Below, piece after piece: positions 35,400 to 44,733 of a DNA stretch of 57,843 bases (its first letter is position 1; every line of letters begins with the position of its first letter). The DNA is taken from positions 1 through 57,843 of the forward strand of contig NZ_MXAP01000050.1 in NCBI RefSeq assembly GCF_002027555.1. Reading direction: 5' to 3'. The notes beneath the pieces are model-generated. The model did not search any database. It had not been told where the DNA came from and saw nothing but the letters and a program-made list of their open reading frames with translations. The translations under genes were made by a program, and so were the position numbers. Origin of the DNA: Moraxella equi (GTDB taxonomy: Bacteria > Pseudomonadota > Gammaproteobacteria > Pseudomonadales > Moraxellaceae).

Positions 35400-36121
35400 C
35401 CACGCTTGCCATGCACCATTTGGGCAAACGCTACGGACAGCGTTGGGTGGTCAAAGACGTCTCTTTTGAGATAGACGAAGGGCAAGTGGTGGGTATCTTA
35501 GGGCCTAATGGGGCAGGCAAGACCACAAGTTTTTATATGGTTATCGGGCTTGTGCCGATGGATAAAGGGCAAGTCATGTTGGGAGATACTGATTTGTCCA
35601 AAAAAGCCATGCATGATCGTGCCAAGGCAGGCATTGGCTATCTACCCCAAGAAGCATCTATTTTTCGTAAGCTGACCATTGAGCAGAACATTTTGGCGAT
35701 ATTGCAGACTCGTCAGGATTTGGATAAATCCGCCCAACTTGCCGAACTTGAAAAGCTCATTGGCGAGTTTCATTTGGAGCACGTACGGCATTCGCTGGGC
35801 ATGAGTGTGTCAGGGGGCGAACGTCGTCGCTGTGAGATAGCCCGAGCATTGGCAAGTAACCCCAAGTTTATCTTATTGGATGAGCCGTTTGCAGGGGTTG
35901 ACCCCATTTCGGTGGGTGACATCAAGGAGGTCATCACCGCCCTAAAACAGCGGGGCATTGGCGTACTAATTACTGACCATAATGTGCGTGAGACCTTATC
36001 CATCTGCGAAAAGGCTTATATCGTCTCCGAAGGCAACATCATCGCCCAAGGCTCGCCCAGTGATATTTTACAAAATGAGTTGGTGCAACGGGTGTATCTG
36101 GGTAAAGATTTTGTGGTATGA
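35396..36121 (+). CDS. lptB: LPS export ABC transporter ATPase LptB
   Basis: Cytoplasmic ATPase of the LptB2FG extractor. The 241-residue protein has Walker [15 protein letters not shown]-loop [14 protein letters not shown] signature [14 protein letters not shown], Walker [14 protein letters not shown] and H-loop [10 protein letters not shown], and ends [12 protein letters not shown]. All match LptB closely. It is the last gene of the kdsD-kdsC-lptCAB operon; rpoN, a frequent neighbour, is not present. nudC ends 20 bp downstream on the opposite strand. Confidence 0.97.
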   Translation: MTTLAMHHLGKRYGQRWVVKDVSFEIDEGQVVGILGPNGAGKTTSFYMVIGLVPMDKGQVMLGDTDLSKKAMHDRAKAGIGYLPQEASIFRKLTIEQNILAILQTRQDLDKSAQLAELEKLIGEFHLEHVRHSLGMSVSGGERRRCEIARALASNPKFILLDEPFAGVDPISVGDIKEVITALKQRGIGVLITDHNVRETLSICEKAYIVSEGNIIAQGSPSDILQNELVQRVYLGKDFVV

Positions 36122-36140
36122 CTTGTTTGTCATGTAAGCT

Positions 36141-37025
36141 TTACGAGTTAAACTCTTCGGGATATCTATCTAGCCCTAATGTTTGACTAATCAGCTCATA
36201 AGCAATCGTCCCTTGCTTGGGAATTAGTGGTAAATCATCTTTGCCAAAAAACTGAGCATGGAACAGCTCATCTTCATCGATGACGATATTCCCCGACTTA
36301 TAAGTGGCACAAAAGCCAAGCATGAGATTGGTCGGATATGGCCAAGCTTGGCTTTTGATGTAGCGGATGTTATCCACGCGAATACCCGTCTCTTCTAACA
36401 CTTCACGATGAATGGTCATCTCGGCACTCTCGCCCACTTCCATAAATCCAGCAATGAGTCCATACATGCCTGTTGCCTGATGGCGATGATGTTGTGCCAA
36501 TAGGATTTGAGGCTGACCTGTCATGGGACAAGGACGGGTAATGGCGATGATGACACAAGGCTGTATCTTGGGATAAAAATGCTGATGGCAGGTAGGACAT
36601 GCCATGGTGTTTTCTTTGCGGTGGCGTACTGTTTTGGTGCCACAACAACCGCAGAATTGATTACTCTTTTGCCATAATAACAGCTGAATGCCTGCCGAGA
36701 TTTCATGGGCGGTGTGGCCGTCGGTTACGGCAACGGCATGGCGATAGGCGATGAGCTCGCCATCAAAAGGATGTGGCTTAGTCATCTTTTGATAATCAAT
36801 GGCAAATACCCGTCTGCCATCATCTCCAAAATGTAGTAGTTCAACCACGCCCAGTGTGTCATCCAAACCATCATCCAAGTCGTCTAAGCCATCTATGCCT
36901 ATCTCAGTATGATAAAATGCATAAGGCTTGCCATCACGACAAAAAACACGCTCGCCATCAACGACCCATATTGCATGGGTGGTTGATGACTGTGTGTCTA
37001 CTGTGTTGATGCTTTGATGCTTCAT
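36141..37025 (-). CDS. nudC: NAD(H) diphosphatase / RNA decapping hydrolase NudC
   Basis: Nudix enzyme that cleaves NADH and removes NAD caps from RNA. The 294-residue protein has a zinc ribbon (FCGCCGTKTVRHRKENTMACPTCHQHFYP, four Cys), the IIAITR strand and the Nudix box GFMEVGESAEMTIHREVLEETGI, followed by the NudC-specific SQAWPYPTNLMLGF. It starts within the last 4 bp of the upstream helical protein, so translation is coupled to it. Confidence 0.94.
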   Translation of the reverse strand: MKHQSINTVDTQSSTTHAIWVVDGERVFCRDGKPYAFYHTEIGIDGLDDLDDGLDDTLGVVELLHFGDDGRRVFAIDYQKMTKPHPFDGELIAYRHAVAVTDGHTAHEISAGIQLLLWQKSNQFCGCCGTKTVRHRKENTMACPTCHQHFYPKIQPCVIIAITRPCPMTGQPQILLAQHHRHQATGMYGLIAGFMEVGESAEMTIHREVLEETGIRVDNIRYIKSQAWPYPTNLMLGFCATYKSGNIVIDEDELFHAQFFGKDDLPLIPKQGTIAYELISQTLGLDRYPEEFNS

Positions 37026-38707
37026 GCCACGAGCTGATTTAAGCTATTTTGGCTGATGAGAATGCTTTGTTCATTGGTAGGACGGTTTTCTTCAAAGTTT
37101 TCAAATTCAAAGTCTGCCGCCACCAAGACATCTGCCCAAGCGTTACTGATGCGAATCAGCTCGCTGTCGGGGGAGGTTTTAACTTTATCAAGCAGTCCGT
37201 TTTCTAAGCGACGAGCCAGCAGGTATAGCTGAGCTGATGTGGCAGATAGGCGTAGGAACGCCGCCGCCCCTGCCACTTGGCGAATCATCTCAGGTGTGTT
37301 TTGCAGATTCATGATGTCACGGTTACTATCTGTGATATAGTCAGTTAATGCCAAAGTTGCCGCAGTTAGGTTGCTACGTGCTTCTTTGACCAAAGTTTCA
37401 TAAGAAGTATCGAGCTGATGTAGTGAAATTTCACGGTTGTGCAGGGGTAATTTAACTGCCCCAGGGGTGTGGCTCTTGGCAAGGAAGATGGCAGCGTTTT
37501 CAGCGACCAATAGTTTATCCAAGAAAGTATCCAAGTCTTCTAGGGTGGGGTTTTGCCATCCACTTACTTGTGCTGATGCTGCTGTTAGTGCTTGGCTAGC
37601 ATCGGCAAGCTCCAACAAGGTCATGGTCTGGGATAAGGTATTAAGCTCAGTTTTAATGTCATCAATGCTGACCATGTCACCAATCTCACCCATGCCGTTA
37701 GAGGCACGCACGAATTTATCTACTTTTTGTTTGATGGCTTCGATTTGCTCTTGAATCAAATTATTGAGCGTATCGGTGATTTCACGGTTGGGCCCGAACA
37801 AGAATCGTTGCATTTCGCTAAACTTGGTGTCGCTCACTCGGTTTAGGGCGTACTTTTGATTAGCAAGGGTGGCAAACTCTTTGTTTTTGTTGCAAGCAAA
37901 GCTGACCATCTCGGCAAAACGACGGTCCTCAATCGGCAAATAGTCAGAAAATTGCTGTTCTAGATAAACCAAGATACGCTTTTTGGCATGGCTTAGCGGT
38001 AGGTCGTTGGCGATGTTTTGGGTGATGGTCTTTGCCGATTGCCAAAATAAGGTGTCAGAATGCTGGGCAATCAAAGCACAGGCTTTAGTCATGCCATCTA
38101 ATTTTTGGCGTTCATCATCAGAGATGATGCCGTCTTTATTTTCAAGGATGACAGACAGACCTGCGCGGTAGGCTTGGGTCAAGGCTCTGACATTGAGTCC
38201 AAGCGTGCTAAGAGAAGCGTAGTTTGCTTGGGGGTCGGCGATGATGACGCTGTTAATGTTTTGGTTTAGGGTGGTGGATTCGATGACAGCATGTCCCAAA
38301 TGCTTGCCCAGTTTATTAATGATGGGTAGTAGCAGGGCAGGTTCGGGCGTTTCTTTTAATAAGACAAATTCAACATAACGGTCTAGTAGCATGATGGCTT
38401 CTGAGATGTCTGTCATCAGAATCTCATTTTCATCTTCGTCGCCATCGGCATTACCATGCAACAGCGTATAGCTTGCTGATAGATTTTCGGCAAGCAGTCC
38501 TGCTCCGTTAAAGGCAATCAATTTAAAAATGGCAGATAACTGTGATAGGTTATTTGCTGAGTCTAACAGCAGGGGGGCTTGGTCAGGGTCATCATAAAAC
38601 TCACGCAAATGCACTTCGGCGTCTTTTAGCACAGAGCCGATTTCATTACGCAAAATATGAAGTGATGATAAGTCAAAATTGGTGGCGGTTTTGGCTGATT
38701 GAGTCAT
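37022..38707 (-). CDS. Orphan ChpA/Hpt-N-terminus-like helical protein
   Basis: 561-residue, almost wholly helical protein. The opening LSSLHILRNEIGSVLKDAEVHLREFYDDPDQAPLLLDSANNLSQLSAIFKLIAFNGAGLLAENL resembles the leading domains of ChpA/PilL, the giant chemosensory kinases of twitching motility, which run (response of) W..EI...L..A...LE.F....D...L......LHQ..G.L. No Hpt phosphorylation His motif (HxxKG), no HATPase, CheW or receiver domain is present, and it has no signal peptide. A kinase-less scaffold or a split ChpA remnant is plausible. It overlaps nudC by 4 bp. Confidence is high for a real gene and moderate for the family. Confidence 0.55.
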   Translation of the reverse strand: MTQSAKTATNFDLSSLHILRNEIGSVLKDAEVHLREFYDDPDQAPLLLDSANNLSQLSAIFKLIAFNGAGLLAENLSASYTLLHGNADGDEDENEILMTDISEAIMLLDRYVEFVLLKETPEPALLLPIINKLGKHLGHAVIESTTLNQNINSVIIADPQANYASLSTLGLNVRALTQAYRAGLSVILENKDGIISDDERQKLDGMTKACALIAQHSDTLFWQSAKTITQNIANDLPLSHAKKRILVYLEQQFSDYLPIEDRRFAEMVSFACNKNKEFATLANQKYALNRVSDTKFSEMQRFLFGPNREITDTLNNLIQEQIEAIKQKVDKFVRASNGMGEIGDMVSIDDIKTELNTLSQTMTLLELADASQALTAASAQVSGWQNPTLEDLDTFLDKLLVAENAAIFLAKSHTPGAVKLPLHNREISLHQLDTSYETLVKEARSNLTAATLALTDYITDSNRDIMNLQNTPEMIRQVAGAAAFLRLSATSAQLYLLARRLENGLLDKVKTSPDSELIRISNAWADVLVAADFEFENFEENRPTNEQSILISQNSLNQLVA

Positions 38708-38737
38708 GATAATCCTGTTGTTTTATGGCAAGCAATA

Positions 38738-38941
38738 GGGTGTGTTGAACATTGATAACATTTTATTGGAGTTTGATAAAAACTTGATGGTTTAATCAAT
38801 TTTTGCATGAAAAATGGCTAAATCTTGTGGCTCGAAGTCAAAAACTTGCTTGATAGAATAACTATCAACCTCAAGTTTTTTCCTTGAAAAACGGGCGATT
38901 TTTCTCATTTTTCATTGCAAATACCAATATTCAACACATCC
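38738..38941 (+). mobile_element. MITE-like element, copy B (204 bp)
   Basis: Flanked by TA on both sides (38736-38737 and 38942-38943), with ends GGGTGTGTTGAACATTG and CAATATTCAACACATCC as inverted repeats. The interior is closely similar to copies A and C, including TTGATAGAATAACTATCAA at its centre. It sits in the 315-bp gap between the ChpA-like gene and the rnhA-dnaQ fusion; the remainder of the gap (38708-38735, 38944-39022) shows no other feature. Confidence 0.88.
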
Positions 38942-39022
38942 TAATAATCGCTACATTTAACCATGTTTGGCGAAACTTGGCAAGTAAAATTATGCTAAAT
39001 AGGGCAAATATCGGATAAATTG

Positions 39023-40618
39023 TTATTTGAGTACGCTCTTGCGCCATGCCCCATCGGCAGAGAAGTCATCTTTTGAGCGAATCAATTGGGCGGATAAGGC
39101 ACTTAAATCACTAAAACTAATCTCGCCCCTGTTGTCATCTTGGCTCACCCCTTCTTCTTCCATGCTCATGGCAATCTGTCCGCTGGTCATGGCAAGATAG
39201 ACTTCAAGTAAAATCTGCGAGTCCTTTAATGCTCCGTGGTAGGAACGGTCAATGTCCTGACCGACATCTAGGCGTTTGGCAAGGGCGTCCAAATTGTTCT
39301 TTTGCCCTGCGTACATTTTACGGGCAAGCATGAGTGAGTCGGTGACTTCCACGACATCGGCAAAGTCGGTCATGCCCACTTTGTCAAACTCATGCGATAA
39401 AAATTTCATATCAAACTGGGCGTTATGAGCGATGATTTCCGCCCCTTTCATGAACTCATAGACATAAGGAGCGACATCGGCAAATCGGGGCTTGTCTACC
39501 AAAAATTCATTATGAATGCCGTGAACGCCAATGACTTCATCATCCATCTCCCTGTCAGGATTTAGGTACACATGTAGCTGAACCCCAGTTGGCTTACGCT
39601 TGACCATCTCAACAATGCCAATCTCAACGATACGGTCGCCCGTGGCAGGGTCAATGCCTGTCGTCTCCGTATCCATAATCAGCTGACGTTCTGACGCCCC
39701 ACGATGAATGGGGTCGGGCAGTACCGCCCAAAACGGCTCACGAATCTCATCGGTGCGTCCGTCATAGTCTGGGTTTTGGTGGTTGTGGCGAACCACTTGC
39801 ATGGGGGCAGGCGGTGTTTTTTTCTTGGATTTTTTGCTGGGGGTTTTATTTTGGGCTTGGCTGACTGGCTCGCTGTCATTCATATCCGCTCCCACATCTG
39901 CCATTGGGTCGGTGGGGTCAAATTCATCATCTGCGACCATGTTTGCCATGTCGGCATAATAACTCATGTCATTGCCCACATCATTTTCATAAACAGCATT
40001 GTCATGAAAATCAGTGCCGTGAAAATTATTATCATCAAGGGCGTGGTTGGCGGTCTCGTTCATTGTGGTTGTCTCGTCTGTCTCTTTTGATATAGTGTTT
40101 GGCTCGGTATTGGTTTTGCTGTCTGTCTTGTTGCTTGCAGGGTTATTTGTGGGGGCGTGACTGATAAACAACTCACCACTGCCAGTAACGCCATCATTGG
40201 CAAGTTTATCCGCCATCTCATTACCGACATGTCCTGCATGTCCTTTTATCCATTGCCAATCAATGGTGCGACGTTGGCAGGCGTTATCTAGACGTATCCA
40301 TAGGTCTTGGTTGAGTACTGCTTTGCCGTCCGCTTTTTTCCAGCCTTTGGCTTTCCAGCTGTTAATCCACTGGGTAATGCCGTTTTTGACATAGCCCGAG
40401 TCCGTCCAAATCTGTATTGGCGTATCGGCAGGCGTGCGTTCTAGGGCGGTGATTGCCCCCATGAGTTCCATGCGGTTGTTGGTGGTGTCGCTCTCACCGC
40501 CCCAAATGTTTAGCACGTCGCCTGTGGGGTAGATGATGTGCGTGCCAAATCCGCCAGCGGACGCCCCTGCCTTGCCGTTGCCTTTGCACGCCCCGTCAGT
40601 ATAAGCGATGATGGTCAT
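39023..40618 (-). CDS. rnhA-dnaQ: Ribonuclease HI - DNA polymerase III epsilon subunit fusion
   Basis: 531-residue fusion of two replication proteins. Residues 1-150 form RNase HI with catalytic acids in [10 protein letters not shown] (Asp8), [22 protein letters not shown] and NEMADKLAN. Residues about 155-305 form an acidic, Asn/Thr/Asp-rich linker with a basic patch (KKSKKKTPP). Residues about 310-500 form the DnaQ 3'-5' exonuclease, with LIMDTETTG (ExoI), [11 protein letters not shown] (ExoII), [19 protein letters not shown] (ExoIII), then QIAMSM, resembling the E. coli clamp-binding QTSMAF. In E. coli rnhA and dnaQ are adjacent, divergent genes. It overlaps aroQ by 4 bp. All the motifs I recognise are retained, so both halves should be active. 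Confidence 0.93.
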   Translation of the reverse strand: MTIIAYTDGACKGNGKAGASAGGFGTHIIYPTGDVLNIWGGESDTTNNRMELMGAITALERTPADTPIQIWTDSGYVKNGITQWINSWKAKGWKKADGKAVLNQDLWIRLDNACQRRTIDWQWIKGHAGHVGNEMADKLANDGVTGSGELFISHAPTNNPASNKTDSKTNTEPNTISKETDETTTMNETANHALDDNNFHGTDFHDNAVYENDVGNDMSYYADMANMVADDEFDPTDPMADVGADMNDSEPVSQAQNKTPSKKSKKKTPPAPMQVVRHNHQNPDYDGRTDEIREPFWAVLPDPIHRGASERQLIMDTETTGIDPATGDRIVEIGIVEMVKRKPTGVQLHVYLNPDREMDDEVIGVHGIHNEFLVDKPRFADVAPYVYEFMKGAEIIAHNAQFDMKFLSHEFDKVGMTDFADVVEVTDSLMLARKMYAGQKNNLDALAKRLDVGQDIDRSYHGALKDSQILLEVYLAMTSGQIAMSMEEEGVSQDDNRGEISFSDLSALSAQLIRSKDDFSADGAWRKSVLK

Positions 40619-41109
40619 GAGTGTACGCCGTTTGTTTTATATAAATTTTTTAAAAACCATGCCAATGCCATGTCATAACCCATGTCGCCAAGCCCACAAA
40701 TCACGCCCACCGCCTTATCCGAAAAATACGAATGACTGCGAAACGGTTCACGAGCGTGGACGTTGGATAAATGCACTTCAATAAAGGGTTTGCCACTGGC
40801 AAGCAAAGCATCACGAATGGCAACGGATGTATGGGTAAAGGCGGCTGGATTGATGATGACCCCATCAAATTTGTCGTGGTCGTCCGCCAATACGCCTTGG
40901 CTACCGATGATGTCCACGATATCGCCTTCGTGGTTGGACTGAAAATGGTCAAGTTGGATACCGTGCTGATGAGCGGTGGTGGATAGGCGGTGAATGATGT
41001 CTTGTAAGGTGGTCGTACCATAAATGTGCGGTTCACGCTTGCCCAATAAGTGCAGATTGGCACCGTTTAGCACTAATAATTTACGGTTTAGGGGGGTGGT
41101 TTGATTCAT
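40615..41109 (-). CDS. aroQ: Type II 3-dehydroquinate dehydratase
   Basis: Dodecameric shikimate-pathway enzyme that dehydrates 3-dehydroquinate. The 164-residue protein has [18 protein letters not shown] (family pattern NGPNLNLLGxREPxxYG), keeping the catalytic Asn, Arg and Tyr although Pro is Ala here. [16 protein letters not shown] and [20 protein letters not shown] (catalytic His) follow. It is slightly longer than usual at both ends. It is the first gene of an operon with rnhA-dnaQ. Confidence 0.95.
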   Translation of the reverse strand: MNQTTPLNRKLLVLNGANLHLLGKREPHIYGTTTLQDIIHRLSTTAHQHGIQLDHFQSNHEGDIVDIIGSQGVLADDHDKFDGVIINPAAFTHTSVAIRDALLASGKPFIEVHLSNVHAREPFRSHSYFSDKAVGVICGLGDMGYDMALAWFLKNLYKTNGVHS

Positions 41110-41294
41110 GAGTACTGATGTCTATGTGTTTTATGCTAAATGCTGATTATTTTAACAAATTTTTAAAGGTAGTGGGGCGTAAATTTTTTGTTAATGTTTG
41201 GTTACGTGCGTTTACAGCCCTTTAAAAGTGTGCTATATTTAGGCACGAGTTTACGATAACTGCGTAGTGCGTAGGCTTATTTGATTATTTGTAT

Positions 41295-41313
41295 CATTGT
41301 AAGTGTTACAATG
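41295..41313. promoter_or_regulatory. Inverted repeat in the cold-shock gene leader
   Basis: CATTGTAA-GTG-TTACAATG is a perfect 8-bp inverted repeat ending 22 bp before the csp start. It could be a leader hairpin or an operator. The rest of the 226-bp leader shows AT-rich sequence and no clear promoter. Confidence 0.5.
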
Positions 41314-41335
41314 TGGTATTTTTTAAGGAAGTGTT

Positions 41336-41548
41336 ATGTCTGCTCGTGAACAAGGTCAGGTTAAATGGTTTAACAATGCCAAAGGTTTTGGCTTTATCCA
41401 GCGTGCCACTGGCGAAGATGTGTTTGTGCATTTTCGTTCCATTGTCGGTGACGGCTATCGCTCACTAAGAGAAGGTGAAATGGTGGAATTTGTCGTGACC
41501 GAAGGCGATAAAGGATTGCAAGCCGAAGAAGTCACCAAATTAATGTGA
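41336..41548 (+). CDS. Cold-shock domain protein (Csp family)
   Basis: 70-residue single-stranded RNA/DNA-binding protein, an RNA chaperone that may be cold-induced. It carries [27 protein letters not shown], which contains RNP1 (KGFGFI) and RNP2 (VFVHF), followed by the usual hydrophobic end. It differs from E. coli CspA in its N terminus (MSAREQ) and [14 protein letters not shown] loop, nearer to CspD-like or Moraxellaceae forms. The ribosome binding site TTAAGGAAG is strong. Confidence 0.93.
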   Translation: MSAREQGQVKWFNNAKGFGFIQRATGEDVFVHFRSIVGDGYRSLREGEMVEFVVTEGDKGLQAEEVTKLM

Positions 41549-41563
41549 TGTTTAAATCACGCA

Positions 41564-41586
41564 AAACCTGCCCTTGGGGTGGGTTT
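41564..41586 (+). terminator. Terminator of the cold-shock gene
   Basis: A 10-bp stem AAACCTGCCC / GGGTGGGTTT (with G-T pairs), a 3-nt loop and a following T-run. Confidence 0.88.
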
Positions 41587-41685
41587 TTTTTATAAGGTTT
41601 TAAAATTAGGCTTTTAAATTGGGTTTTGCCTGTTATGATAAGTTATGATAAAATATAAGATTGATTCTTTTATAAAGGCGTGATT

Positions 41686-42093
41686 ATGCAAAAGCCAAAC
41701 AAACTTATCCATACACTTGGTATCCTAGTGTTGCTTGGTGTTGGCGGTACGGCTCATTCGGCAGTGACCTTATCAGCGGACGAATCAGCCAGAATCGAAG
41801 AGATAGCAGGGATTTGCATGCTTGCCAGTAAAGGCGTTTATGACATCGCCATTGACCATCAAAATGGCGTCAGCAAAGACAAAGCCAAGAAAAACCTTGA
41901 TAAAGCCCTAAAAAGAGTGGAAAAAAGTTTTTCCAAAAAAGACATGGTGTCATTTATCGACGAGACATGGCAAAACGGCTTGAACATCATTTATAAAATG
42001 CCTGTTTATGATGACAAAGCCGACAAAGAGCGGTTTGTTCAGCAAGCCGTGGAAGGCTCACTTAATGCCTGTTTTAATGATTTGGATGGATGA
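41686..42093 (+). CDS. Small secreted protein of unknown function
   Basis: 135-residue protein with a clear signal peptide (MQKPNKLIHTLGILVLLGVGGTAHSA) and a helical mature part. Two cysteines are visible, in IAGICMLASKGVYDI and at the C terminus in GSLNACFNDL, and could form a disulfide. The middle is lysine-rich (KDKAKKNLDKALKRVEKSFSKKD). I recognise no family. The start at 41686 has a ribosome binding site (AAAGG) at good spacing; GTG at 41680 is less likely. It stands alone between a terminator and the helicase gene. Confidence 0.7.
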   Translation: MQKPNKLIHTLGILVLLGVGGTAHSAVTLSADESARIEEIAGICMLASKGVYDIAIDHQNGVSKDKAKKNLDKALKRVEKSFSKKDMVSFIDETWQNGLNIIYKMPVYDDKADKERFVQQAVEGSLNACFNDLDG

Positions 42094-42234
42094 TTTGAAA
42101 ATATCAAAAGATAAAAACGTAAATGTTGCCAATCACTTTTGATTTTTATCATTTTTAAAAATATCATTGATAAAAACTTGACAAACATTTGGTAAAAACA
42201 CCAAACAATATTCGCCCATTTAGCTTAAAAGGAC

Positions 42235-43410
42235 ATGCCCTTGACCGAGCAATTTAGCACGTTTCGTGACTTACCCCTAGCAGAACCCATCCAAAAGGCA
42301 GTATCGGCTTTGGGTTTTGAGACTCTCACGCCCATTCAAGCCCAAATCTTGCCCCATACCCTAGCAGGACAAGACGCCATTGGGCAGGCACAGACAGGCA
42401 CGGGCAAGACCGCCACGTTTTTGATTACCATCATCCAAAGCCTGCTTTCTCGCCCGTTTGGTGATGATGAGACACGTTATTTGGGTGAGCCACGGGCGTT
42501 AATCCTAGCACCGACCCGAGAGTTGGCACAGCAGATTTATAGCGACTGCCGAGAGCTCGTCAAATACAGTGGGTTGTATGCCTTGTGTATGACTGGTGGG
42601 GCGGATTATGACAAGCAAGCAAATGAGATAAACCGTCGTCCGATGGATATTTTGATTGGCACACCAGGGCTGATTATTGATTGGGTGCAAAAGGGCGTGC
42701 TGTTTCTTGACCGTGTGGAAGTGTTGGTGTTAGATGAAGCCGACCGCATGCTGGATATGGGGTTTATTCCTGATGTCAAGCGACTCATCAACAAAATGCC
42801 TGCCAATACGCACCGCCAAAGTTTACTGTTCTCGGCGACGTTTAACACTGACGTCATGAATTTGGCGTATCGCTGGCTGTATCAGCCGACTTTTGTGGAA
42901 ATCGCCCCCGAGAGTCGTACCAATAAGAACATTGAACAGCGTTTTTATCTATTGACCGACCGCCAAAAACTGACAGCATTAAAGCAGTTGCTTGGCAGTG
43001 ATGATGTCAAAAAAGCCATTGTTTTTGCCAATCGCAAAGACCAAGTCAAACGCCTGTATGACAACCTACGCAAGCATGTGGACGTGACCATGCTTTCAGG
43101 CGATGTCGCCCAAGCCAAGCGAGAGCGTTACCTAAAACGCTTTAAAGATGGCGAAGTTAATGTACTGGCGGCGACCGACGTGGCAGGGCGTGGCATACAT
43201 GTGGATGACGTGACCCATGTCATTAACTACACTCTGCCTGATTTGCCCGATGATTATGTTCATCGTATCGGGCGTACAGGACGAGCAGGACAATCGGGCG
43301 TGTCTGTTAGCTTGGTGGGCGAAGATGACGCTTTTAACCTGCCTGCCTTAGAGAAGCATTTGGGAATGAAGTTTGGTTTGTTGCAATTTGATGATTTGGT
43401 GCAAGACTAG
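42235..43410 (+). CDS. DEAD-box RNA helicase (RhlB/RhlE-like)
   Basis: ATP-dependent RNA helicase, possibly of the RNA degradosome. The 391-residue core shows the Q motif (TFRDLPLAEPI...GFETLTPIQAQ), motif I AQTGTGKTATF, Ia PTRELAQQ, II VLDEADRMLDMGF, III SATF, IV VFANRKDQ, V GRGIHVDDVTHVINY and VI HRIGRTGRAG. The QANEINRRPMDILIGTPGLIIDW stretch is close to RhlB. It has no C-terminal basic extension of the RhlE/SrmB type. Upstream DNA (42094-42234) is AT-rich and AAAAGG serves as ribosome binding site. Confidence 0.92.
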   Translation: MPLTEQFSTFRDLPLAEPIQKAVSALGFETLTPIQAQILPHTLAGQDAIGQAQTGTGKTATFLITIIQSLLSRPFGDDETRYLGEPRALILAPTRELAQQIYSDCRELVKYSGLYALCMTGGADYDKQANEINRRPMDILIGTPGLIIDWVQKGVLFLDRVEVLVLDEADRMLDMGFIPDVKRLINKMPANTHRQSLLFSATFNTDVMNLAYRWLYQPTFVEIAPESRTNKNIEQRFYLLTDRQKLTALKQLLGSDDVKKAIVFANRKDQVKRLYDNLRKHVDVTMLSGDVAQAKRERYLKRFKDGEVNVLAATDVAGRGIHVDDVTHVINYTLPDLPDDYVHRIGRTGRAGQSGVSVSLVGEDDAFNLPALEKHLGMKFGLLQFDDLVQD

Positions 43411-43530
43411 GCGTGAGCTGATATGATGGCTAAATACAATACCAAATAGTATGGCAACTTAACACAAAAATCATAACAACCAATCATAAAAACAACAAAA
43501 GGCATGGCATGTGTCACGCCACAAAAACCC

Positions 43531-44712
43531 ATGAACGAACATAGCCTAATCCTTGACCCTGCCAATATCCCATTGTCTTTGTACATTCACATTCCGTGGT
43601 GTGTTAAAAAATGCCCGTATTGTGATTTTAACTCGCACGCCTTGCCCGAGTCTGCTCCCTTTGCCGACTATGTCAAGGCACTTTTGGCTGACGCTCGCTC
43701 GCAGGTTGCCTTAACAGGGGGGCGTGCGATACAGAGTATCTTTATCGGTGGGGGGACACCGTCGCTGTTGCCGATAGAGCAGTATCGGGTGCTTTTTTTG
43801 GGGTTGCGTGAGATGCTTCCTTTTGCCGATGATATTGAGATTACCTTAGAAGCTAACCCCAGCACGCTAGAACGCGCCCCTTTTGCCGACTATTTGGCAC
43901 TGGGTATCAACCGATTATCGGTGGGTGTGCAGTCCTTTGATGATGAGGTGTTGACGACATTGGGGCGAATACATCGCCATGATGAAGCGGTCAATGCCGT
44001 CAAAAACGCCAAACAAGCAGGCTTTACCCGTATCAATGCCGACCTAATGCATGGCTTGCCCAATCAGACCGCCACACTTGCCGTGCGTGACATTGACATG
44101 GCATTATCGGCAGGGGCAACGCACATCTCATGGTATCAGCTAACCATTGAGCCGAACACCGCCTTTTATCGCAGTCCGCCCGACCTGCCCTGTGATGATG
44201 AGCTAGAACGCATAGAGAATGCAGGGCGAGAGCGACTTTTGCAAGCAGGTTTTGCCAATTATGAAGTGTCGGCATGGGTCGGGCGTGATGATGAGCCGTG
44301 TCGTCATAATGTCAATTATTGGCAGTTTGGCGACTATCTTGCCATTGGGGCAGGTGGGCATGGCAAAGTAACACTGCGTGGACATGATGATTATCCAGAT
44401 GGCATTTATCGTTATGCCAAATCTCGCCTGCCCAAAGACTATCTAAATTATGATAACGCCCCAAAGATGGTAGGCTTTGAACGGGTAGCGGATGAAAGCC
44501 TGCCCTTTGAATTTATGATGAATGCCCTGCGTTTGGCAGATGGCACGACGACTTGCACCTTTGAAGAGCGGACGGGGCTACTTATTAGCACGATTGATAA
44601 TGAGCTTTTACCCCTGCAACATCAAGGGCTGATGGTGTTTCACCCTGACATCATCGCCCCGACCAAGATGGGCTTTAAATACGTCAATCATTTGGTGCGG
44701 GCTTTTTTATAA
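43531..44712 (+). CDS. hemW: Radical SAM heme chaperone HemW
   Basis: HemN-like protein that binds heme and delivers it to respiratory enzymes. The 393-residue protein has the radical-SAM cysteines in IPWCVKKCPYCDF with the HIPWC start of HemW, GGGTPSLLP, LEANPSTLE and LSVGVQSFDDEVLTTLGRIH. The HemN Cys outside the CxxxCxxC cluster is missing, as in HemW. An ATG at 43504 also heads the frame; the start at 43531 (MNEHSLIL) is chosen as nearer to family length. trmL lies 21 bp downstream. Confidence 0.93.
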   Translation: MNEHSLILDPANIPLSLYIHIPWCVKKCPYCDFNSHALPESAPFADYVKALLADARSQVALTGGRAIQSIFIGGGTPSLLPIEQYRVLFLGLREMLPFADDIEITLEANPSTLERAPFADYLALGINRLSVGVQSFDDEVLTTLGRIHRHDEAVNAVKNAKQAGFTRINADLMHGLPNQTATLAVRDIDMALSAGATHISWYQLTIEPNTAFYRSPPDLPCDDELERIENAGRERLLQAGFANYEVSAWVGRDDEPCRHNVNYWQFGDYLAIGAGGHGKVTLRGHDDYPDGIYRYAKSRLPKDYLNYDNAPKMVGFERVADESLPFEFMMNALRLADGTTTCTFEERTGLLISTIDNELLPLQHQGLMVFHPDIIAPTKMGFKYVNHLVRAFL

Positions 44713-44733
44713 AAATAACAACGAAATACAGCC

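Noticed and set aside
40615..41109. Inactive AroQ because the NGPNLNLLG motif reads NGANLHLLG
   Set aside because: The catalytic Asn, Arg, Tyr and His positions are all present; only a structural Pro and a variable Asn differ.
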